From Oreohelix idahoensis (Eukaryota > Mollusca > Gastropoda > Stylommatophora > Oreohelicidae): 64,000 nucleotides of DNA. The stretch is taken from the NCBI GenBank assembly GCA_024509875.1, contig JAMPIV010006391.1:248001-312000 (forward strand). The letters are read 5' to 3'. Shown here piece after piece: positions 56,464 through 64,000 of the stretch (positions are counted from its first letter, which is position 1; each line of letters begins with the position of its first letter). A program made the position numbers and the translations under genes. The notes under the pieces were generated by a model. It had not been told where the DNA came from. It did not search any database and worked only from the letters and a program-made list of their open reading frames with translations.

Positions 56464-57061
56464 GTCACAGAGTGTGTTGAGGCTATTTGGTATGTGTGAA
56501 TGTTCCCATGCTCCAGCGGGAGTTTATTAGTCATGTGAGTTGTTGTGAGCTGGGAATGCGTGCATGGTAATAATTTAGCTATAGGGTTGTGAGCGTTGCT
56601 TGAGACAAGCTGTTAGCTTTTGTTATGCGTGAATGAAGATCAGTGGAGCGTGAAAGGATTTCACGGGTTTTAGGGAATACGCATGAAAGGGGCAGTCAGC
56701 GGGAGGAGTGTGTTGGTTGGAGACGTGTGTTGAGTAGTAGAGAGAGCAGTCAGTAGAGAGGAGACAGCATAGAGTGTAGAGCAGAGAAGGGTGGATGTTG
56801 CAGTAGTTGTTTATGAAGAATCCTAGTTGCTGTGTGTAGTAATTCCGGGCAGCAGAGTGCTTATATAATACTCGGAATTGATGATGTCTGCATTATGTGT
56901 AATGGCCCTGCGTCCATTGTGATTTGTTGTTCATATAATACATTAGTGGAGACTGACACAGGCTGTTGGAGTTATTCCTTGGACAATGAGCTATACGAGC
57001 GGTGTAGAAGTGTTGTCTGTCTAATCGTCCACATCCACCTACATACACCCTACTCGTCACA
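56463..57061 (+). mobile_element. 5' LTR of a second GMR1-like element
   Basis: About 0.6 kb, starting TGTCACAGAG or a few bases later and ending CTACTCGTCACA. It is followed by TTGAGGGCTCGTC, which resembles a leader and primer-binding region. A TATA-like TTATATAATA sits at about 56863. The boundaries rest on TG...CA ends and the break of the neighbouring repeat, because the 3' LTR is beyond the window. Confidence 0.6.
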
Positions 57062-58931
57062 TTGAGGGCTCGTCTATTTGGATGTTACAAGTGAACCCAG
57101 GGCTGTACAGCGTTGAAGTAATCTGAGGTCATTAGGTCAGCAGCCAATGGTTTGTTTTTCAACGCAGCGAAATGTAACAACTTTACAGTAACCAGACGAT
57201 TCGACACTGTTTAAATCTAGGTCAGTTGTCAACGGTACGTGTGCGCTACCGAATAAACAGTGTGTTATAGGAATGCTGCCTTACAAGTCTGTTTACATCG
57301 TTTACTGCGGTTGTGAAACAGTGTGTTGTGACCAGGAGAATCTATGATGACCAGAAGAAGAGGATCTGTAAAAGCTGTGAAAGCTATGAAGCTGTCGTGT
57401 TGCTGTGTGTGAAGTGGAAAACAAGTGCTTGGTTTTTCACTATCTGTGTAGCCGGGGGCGCTACAGAATCTGAACTGAGTGTGTTGTGCGTGCTGTGTGT
57501 GGAGTCTTTATTTCATCAACCTTGGGACTGGCTGAAGACAGTATAAACATATCTACACGCTTGGGATATAAGTATTATGTAGTTGTTTCGTGAACAATTA
57601 GTTTTTGCCATAATTTCTTGAGATACAACTTAATTAGAATTTATTTGGTTGTTATTCGTTTAAGAAAGTTACGTAACATTCTTTCGTGCTCTAATAGGCT
57701 AATGTTCTAGTAAAGTGTTTACTAAGTTTCTAGTTTAATGGGTAATTTTGATGTTATTTAGTGCTAACAGTGTATTTCCTAAGAAATCAGTAGTTTTTCT
57801 CATATACTGAGTACTTCTGTTTTCACATTCTTCTCATTACTTCTGCTATTTTCTTCTTGTAATAATACCACTTATTTTCTACCTCATCTTTAGTGTTGCT
57901 GTTCTACTGTAGTTAATTTTCACTCTGTCTTTGTATGTTTATATGTGATGTAGGTTTAGATTAGACTACATTTATAATTAATTGTAATATCTATAGTACC
58001 TTTAGCTGTACTACTCCTATCTGCCTTACACATTACTTAGATCTACGTTACTTATAACTGTGTGAATCCTAGCTGTCATCTTTCTCTCTAGTTCTTTCGT
58101 CCATTTTAGTTAGATTCGAAGAGCTTGAATTATATACTAAGTGTGTATTAAACATATTCCTCACAGGAACTGTTGTAGAATTTGGACTTCTCAAAGTTAC
58201 TGCTGCAGAGGTGACTTGGAGACAACAGATCAGATCAGTTTATTGCCATAGCCTGCCATTTCAGTGCATCAGAAAATCTACGTAACCTTTGTTTGTTTGG
58301 GTTCATCATTCTAAGGCATTTTTCATTTATTTGTCCAGATTGCTCTATAGGCTTCCCTTGGTAATCATTGTTTCAGTGTTGTTGTTGGACGTGACAATTA
58401 TGTTATTTATGTGTGTTTTGATGTCATCTGTAGGATTTTGCGCTATTTATTCTTAGAAGGGGTCCTATCCTGTGGGCAGGGTCAGTTGTATTGCCCTTCA
58501 CGAATAAAGTGTGCATATTTGCATTAGTTGTTTACGTGCAGTTTGTATTTGGTTGTGTGTTATATTCCCTCTTTGACGTTCTGTGTATAAGGTGTATTCT
58601 TCAGTCATTTTTCTTCTTACACTATCCTGTAAATACGTTAATTTTTTTCAATCTCCTGTTTTCGTACGTTACAGAGGTCAGGTACTGTATATTTCAATAT
58701 TACTTCTGTCACACATCTTTCCTTGTTCTTGTTACCAACCTACCAAGTTGTTGTTTGTTAAATTAGGGTGTACTGTATATCATCATCATTTGTGTCATTG
58801 TTTGTTTTGTAGGGCTAATAATTTATTTGAGTAAGACAGTGAGTAAGGTATCATATTATTTTGTGGTGTGAATTATTTTGACATTAAGTTAGAGTATTTG
58901 AGGTGCATATAAATCATATATATTTATAATC
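57062..58931 (+). other. long 5' leader of the second GMR1-like element
   Basis: About 1.9 kb with no coding motif. The frames are short and T-rich. Confidence 0.5.
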
Positions 58932-59323
58932 ATGTCAACACTTATGGATTTTATCCTTGTCGGGGAGAAGATAGGAAAATCTGGAAAAGATCTCTTAGCG
59001 TTTGCACAGGCTCAATTTAAAGAAGTGCAGGATAGACAAGAACGACATGAAGAGCGAGAGAGAAAGAAAGCGGAAGCAGAGGGAGAAACTAAGAAAGCAG
59101 AGGAAGAAACTAAGAGATTAGAGATACAAGCACAGAAAGAAATGAAAGAGAAAGAGATACAAGCACAGAAAGAAATTAAAGAAATAGAAGCACAGAAAGA
59201 AATGAAAGAAATAGAAGCACAGAAAGAAATTAAAAAGATAGAAGCGGACAAAGAGGTATCCTTGAGAAGACTCGAGTTAGAGAAATCGGGTTCAGACTCA
59301 TCATCAAAGAAAGAGTATGGGAA
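58932..59323 (+). pseudogene. Gag N-terminal coiled coil, second GMR1-like element
   Basis: From the Met at 58932 residues 1-25 are hydrophobic-mixed ('MDFILVGEKIGKSGKDLLAF'), then an almost pure E/K/Q/A coiled coil with a repeating 'EIQAQKEMKE', 'IEAQKEIKEIEAQKE' pattern, then a Ser/Asp linker. At 59323 the frame is cut by an LTR-like insertion (59324-61832). It resumes in the same frame at 61838, so the codons up to 59378 are insertion sequence. The layout matches the Gag at 45050-45655. Confidence 0.82.
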
Positions 59324-61832
59324 TGTCGTAGATTTTTTTGATAGGAAATTAAGACTTTGGTTGGTCCCTTCTGAATAGATAGAATCAGTGATAGCTGCAG
59401 TGAGAGTTAATACAGAACTAGATCTTTCCACGAGTGCAATGGTAGCGAATCAATAGAACGGTCCCCTGGGAAAAGACAAGATTCTTCTCTCTCTCTCTCA
59501 GGCCTATCTTCTACGACACTTATGTAAGAGTCGGACAGACTATTGACAACATATGCTAATATGTAATGAACATACCACTCACGTGCACACACACCAGTGA
59601 CAACAGGTAGACACACAGATGTGGGAAGACTATCAAAATGATTACATATATATATATTCTGAACGAGCTGACCAACACGCTGCTTTTAGTTTCAAAGGGA
59701 AGTTTTTATTTATCAGCTAAAAATTTCCTCACAACACATAAAATTCATCAAGAAAAGAAATTAAACATATACACGTGGTCAAAACAATAATCAATGAAAT
59801 TGCTACAAGAAATGATAGACCCCAATATGATCTCATCCCCTCAAGGTAAGCCCACAGTCCCGTTATGAGTAAAGTGAAAGCCAGGAGATTCAATGATACA
59901 TATGAGTTTGTCTAATAATTTTTCTTTCTTTCCTCGTAAACAAATATGAACCGACTTAGATGTAGTAGGTTTTAACCTGAGGGAAGTCAAAAATATTCTT
60001 GCATTGACAACAAGTTTCATAAATGGAATTACAAACATGGGTGAAATTCACATACCTCACACCGTCTACTTTCACTCGGTTCTTTCATCAGGGCCCTGTA
60101 CTAATTACATACGTGATGTAGCTTGCCATCTGGCGCAACCTTGGTAACATTCACACCCTTTGTCTGTTCTGTCGTTCACTGAAACGGATCCCAGCTCTAC
60201 AGAGTGGTTTGCTGGTTATGATTTTTCTCAGAAATTTCTCCGGGGAGCATCAGCTTCAGGCGTCAGCTATTTCAGACTAAAGTTAGTGTATCTTGACTCA
60301 CGAAGTAAGGATTAGGGTTAAGCGAGCACACAATGTCAGAACACGAGGTTTTCCTAAATTAGGAAAATGACCGGTGGACAGCTTCTCTCAACAGATAATC
60401 AGGGTTCACCACACATTTGGTCAAAAAAAAATGTCGGCAAGTTTAATGCTATGAATAATGTTACTTGCCACAAAGGCTGTACTTTAGAATATCGTTTCTG
60501 GAAGGACTAATTCAGGCACACTGGGCCCGTTATTTCAGTTCACGTTAAAGTTCTTGAAAAGCTTCCGACCAAGTCTTTAAGGGAAAAGTTTTTTTTTTTA
60601 GTCTTCACAGGATAGGTTCATCAGTACGTAACGCTGGTATAGTTAGGTTACCACAGAAATCTCTGTATAAAGAAACATATATATGAAATATTTATACATC
60701 CTATGTTTAAGGGTATACTTATATTTTAACTTATCATTTAACACCTCCCGTGAAATAAGTTAAAGTCATAAATTAATCATCATGAATTAGAGATATATAT
60801 AAATATATTCTCGTCACGACTCATGAGACATCTAGTCTAGCAGTTATAAGTTAGTTTGAAAATTATGTTCTCGTCTGATTATTTAGCAGTTAAATTAAAT
60901 TTAGTAATAGCCGACTGAATTTAAGCTGGAAATATAATTTATCCTGCTTTCCACTGAGACACGTCACTAGAAATTAATACAGACTTATAAATGATTCGCT
61001 CTGCACCAGATCTACCTAGAGAAATAAATAGCGATTTAGCACTTATAAACACTTCACAAAATACTAGATATACTAGATAATAATATATGATACCTCAAAC
61101 ACAGAATTCCTAAGAACTAAACCACTTCGATCAAACTAAAGGCCATCTCTTTTAACAGAGATTTTTAGAAATCGAACGAGGCTTGTTCTAGTCTTGACTG
61201 CGAAGTTACTGAGTGATAATGAAATCTAGCTCATTCTAGCATATATGAAAACCCAGACAAAGAGATGAACGTTTATTTCGCAAAAACGAAATAATTTCCC
61301 CTTTCTCATAACAACTACGTAACTAGAAGAGGCTGTCATAAACTGCCACTTTCTGCGTGTCAGTTGCGAAATCTCAGACAACCTATCTCCAATGCAGGGC
61401 AGTTTTCACACTACAGCTGACCATGGCCCACAGTGAGCGCCGTGTCAGTTTGGGATTTTTCAGACAAATGTCTGAATACTGACCGGTGCAGATGTAAAGT
61501 ATCACACCTCACCCGGACTTATGCCGAGAAGAAGCTCGCGCGCTCGGTGAGAATGTAGACGATTTTCTACGTCCTATGTTCAGCGAACCGACTTATCACG
61601 CCTTCTGACGCCCTGCAGCCCTGACATCTACGTAATATGGTTACTAGTCCGATTCTCAGTTTTGAGAAAGAAACAGGTAAAGTTTAAAAATACTGAAGAA
61701 AATATTTTTCGCAACCGAGTGATGCGAAAAATACAGGAAAAACAAGTATGGAAAGAATATAAATGAAAGGATTAGGGTGAGAGAATAGGAAGAAGATGTA
61801 GGTAATATAATGACATAAAGACCTACGTGACA
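59324..61832 (-). mobile_element. 2.5-kb LTR-like insertion in gag, probable solo LTR
   Basis: The ends are TGTCGTAG and CTACGTGACA, with GGGAA duplications (59319-59323 and 61833-61837). Deleting it with one duplication joins the two gag parts in frame. The minus strand has AATAAA-type signals near 59700, and CpG-rich sequence lies near 61430-61620, suggesting minus orientation. No gag/pol coding or internal direct repeat is seen. Confidence 0.75.
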
Positions 61833-61837
61833 GGGAA

Positions 61838-63979
61838 TATGTACAAATTGAAACTCCCAATTTTCAACGAATCCATAGATTTTATGGACTGTTTTTTGGA
61901 GAGGTTTCAAACGAAGGCAACTGCCTTAAAGATTAATAAGGAACTGTGGGGATCACTGTTGACAGATTATTTAACAGGGTCAGCATTAAAAACAGTTTTT
62001 CAATTAACTGTGGAAGATAGATTAAATTATGACATAGTGAAGGAAACTTTGTTACGCAAGTACAGGTTAAATGAGCAGGGTTATCGTTTAAAGTTCCATA
62101 GTGCGATGCCAAGTAGTGAGCAAGATTTTGCGGAGTTTATCGCAGAGATTAAGATGTTATTGAACAGATGGATTGACCTATCTGGCATTGCTAAAGATTT
62201 TGATGGCCTATGTGATTTAATCTTACGTGATAAGGTGATGTCTTCATGTAGCTCAGAGTTGTTGGCTTTTTTCCAAGAAAGAAAACCGGAAAATATTTCG
62301 GCAATGTCTCAATTAGGTCAACAGTATGCAACAGCACATCCGGGGAGACCGATTCATAAATTGGCGGTGCCAGAAACATTTACGACATGTGTGGCCAAGC
62401 GGAGTTATACAACACAACCATATCGGAGACAGAATTCTCGTAGTGAGGAGAGACCTTATGATAAGAAAGCAGTAAGTAGGAAATGGACGGAAAGTAACTT
62501 CCGTACATCCCCCAGAAAACAGCAGAATATGACAGAGTCAGGTAGTAGAAGACCTTCTGGTTGTTTTAAATGTGGATCACCATGCTATGGAGCAAAGTTT
62601 TGTGACAAGCCTGAACCTCAGTCTGTGGCCGAGCCTCAGACTAGCACTCAGGGTAGTCCACAAAAGAGCCAGCGTGAGGAGTACAGATGCTTTCTATGTA
62701 ATGGGATTGGTCACCTTCAATTCGATTGTCCTAATAGGAAGTTTGAACACGCAAGTTCGGTGGTAGTCTTAGATACATTCAACAACGAGAGTTGTGAAGG
62801 GTGTAGACCACTTTTTCATAAAGATGAGACACCAATTCTGATTTGTGGCCACCCACTTCCATGTTTGTCAGCAGTTCATACAGATGGGAATATAGTCTTG
62901 CATCCAGGGTACGTAGGACATAAAGCTGTATCTGTTTTAAGGGATACAGGATGTACAACAGTTGGGGTGCGGAGATCGTGCATTGAGGGGTCTCGTTGGT
63001 TAGGGCAAACTGCTCGATGTATCACTTTTGGTGGCAGGGTGGAATTTTACCCTCTGGTGTTGATAGATATTGACACGCCATTCTTGCGGGGTAGGGTAAA
63101 AGCATGTGTTCTTGACGATAATGCGGTTGCTGATCTGATACTTGGAAATATTCGTGGTATCAAAGAATGCACGGATGAGGATATCAAACTATGGAAGCAC
63201 AGACATAGAGACGATACTTATGGAGGAACTACTAGATTGCAAGGAAAACCTAGGGTAATTCCTGTAGATAGCATGTCATCTGGTAATGTCCGAGTTGCTG
63301 ATACTTCGGTATTAAATTTAATTTCACCCCAACAGAAAGATATATTGTTTCCAAAACAGCAGAGTCAATCAGAAACTAACATTGAGAGGCATATTAAATC
63401 AGCAAAGGAATTGGGTGAACGGAAGATGAATATTCAGGAAAGGGCAATAAATGAAACAAAGGAGAACTTTACTATGCCAATAAAAAATGAATGTTATGGA
63501 TCTGTCAAATATCCTGAGACAGACCGGATGAAAGAAGAGCGCAGAAAGCTGATTGAGAAGTATCACAGAGTAGGTAGTGGTGCTCGTATGCCACATGAGA
63601 AACATGACATAAGAGAAACTAGTGACTTAAGAGATTCAAGACACTTTACAGGAAGCCGCATGAGTAGTAATAATTACTGTGGTAATTTTCAAAGTAAACG
63701 TTGGATTGGACTTAGAAACAGGTACAGAGGACAAAATATAAACAGAGGATTTTGTTCCAGCAGACCAAGCTATAGTGAACAAAAAGCTGGAGAAATATAC
63801 AGAGGTAGTTTCAGAAGAGATTGCCGCTGGGCAGACAAAAGAGAGAGTAACCATCTTTACAGTAGGGCACGTCGTAGATGGAATGATGCTGGTGAAAGCT
63901 ATTGTTGTAGCTTTGATAGTAGCCGAGGATGTCGTCATCCTAAATGGAGCAGCTACCCTGAAGAATATGACCAAGGCTG
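61838..63979 (+). CDS. Gag capsid (SCAN-like), zinc knuckle and protease of the second GMR1-like element
   Basis: Residue numbers are from the Met at 61827. The first four residues are insertion/TSD sequence. Residues about 8-175 form a capsid-like domain with SCAN-type blocks ('LLTDYLTGSALK', 'DFAEFIAEIKMLLNRWID', 'LCDLILRDKVMSSCSSELL', 'ERKPENISAMSQLGQQY'). Cys-rich 'CFKCGSPCYGAKFC' and the CCHC knuckle 'CFLCNGIGHLQFDC' follow at about 248-306. A protease-like segment at about 370-450 has 'VSVLRDTGCTT' (DTG) and 'VADLILGNIRGI' (ILG block). Residues about 480-717 are basic, S/R/N-rich and unassigned. The frame is open to 63978-63980. Integrase and reverse transcriptase would lie beyond the window. 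Confidence 0.85.
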
Positions 63980-64000
63980 AGATTAATAGGATGCAGAAAG

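Overview
This is metazoan nuclear DNA: AT-rich, very poor in genes and packed with transposable elements of all major animal classes (RTE-like and CR1/Jockey-like LINEs, Ty3/gypsy LTR elements, Tc1, mariner, hAT, piggyBac, tRNA-derived SINEs). The mix, especially gypsy elements with a SCAN-like Gag and integrase ahead of reverse transcriptase, points to a non-vertebrate animal, most plausibly a marine invertebrate such as a mollusc. No species-diagnostic gene is present, so the organism stays uncertain.

The one host gene I can defend is on the minus strand: the last two coding exons (31691-31780 and 26120-26438) of a class-III aminotransferase-fold phospho-lyase of the PHYKPL/ETNPPL (AGXT2L) family. 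Their splice phases match. The intron between them is 5.3 kb and holds an RTE LINE carrying a mariner and a piggyBac-type element. The intron upstream of the 90-bp exon runs beyond the window end (more than 32 kb) and holds nearly everything from 31.8 to 64 kb.

Layout: 0-6 kb, SINEs and decayed LINE pieces. 6.0-13.2 kb, a nest: an RTE-like LINE bounded by a 28-bp duplication, split by a CR1/Jockey-like LINE, itself split by another LINE fragment and by a 2.1-kb DNA element. 13.3-22.9 kb, hAT MITEs, a 56-bp minisatellite, a Tc1 element inside an (AT)n tract, and hAT and piggyBac pseudogenes. 22.9-31.8 kb, further LINEs and the host exons. 31.9-50.4 kb, a four-level nest: a twin-primed LINE (19-bp duplication) holding a GMR1-like gypsy element (CCAGG), whose left LTR carries a young non-autonomous LTR element (GCTAC) and whose right LTR carries an RTE LINE (13-bp duplication). 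51.4-54.3 kb, a probable solo LTR. 54.4-55.9 kb, two TTAA-flanked elements. 56.5-64 kb, a second GMR1-like element that leaves the window, its Gag split by a 2.5-kb LTR-like insert.

The most interesting signal is in the RTE copy at 46019-48186. Against its sister copy at 24141-25402 it differs almost only by A-to-G changes on its sense strand, in a block of about 1.15 kb. This is the footprint expected if an RNA intermediate was hyper-edited by ADAR before reverse transcription. Second, the splice acceptor of the 90-bp host exon appears to have been tandemly amplified into a short array of decoy acceptors, which the 18-kb nest then split.
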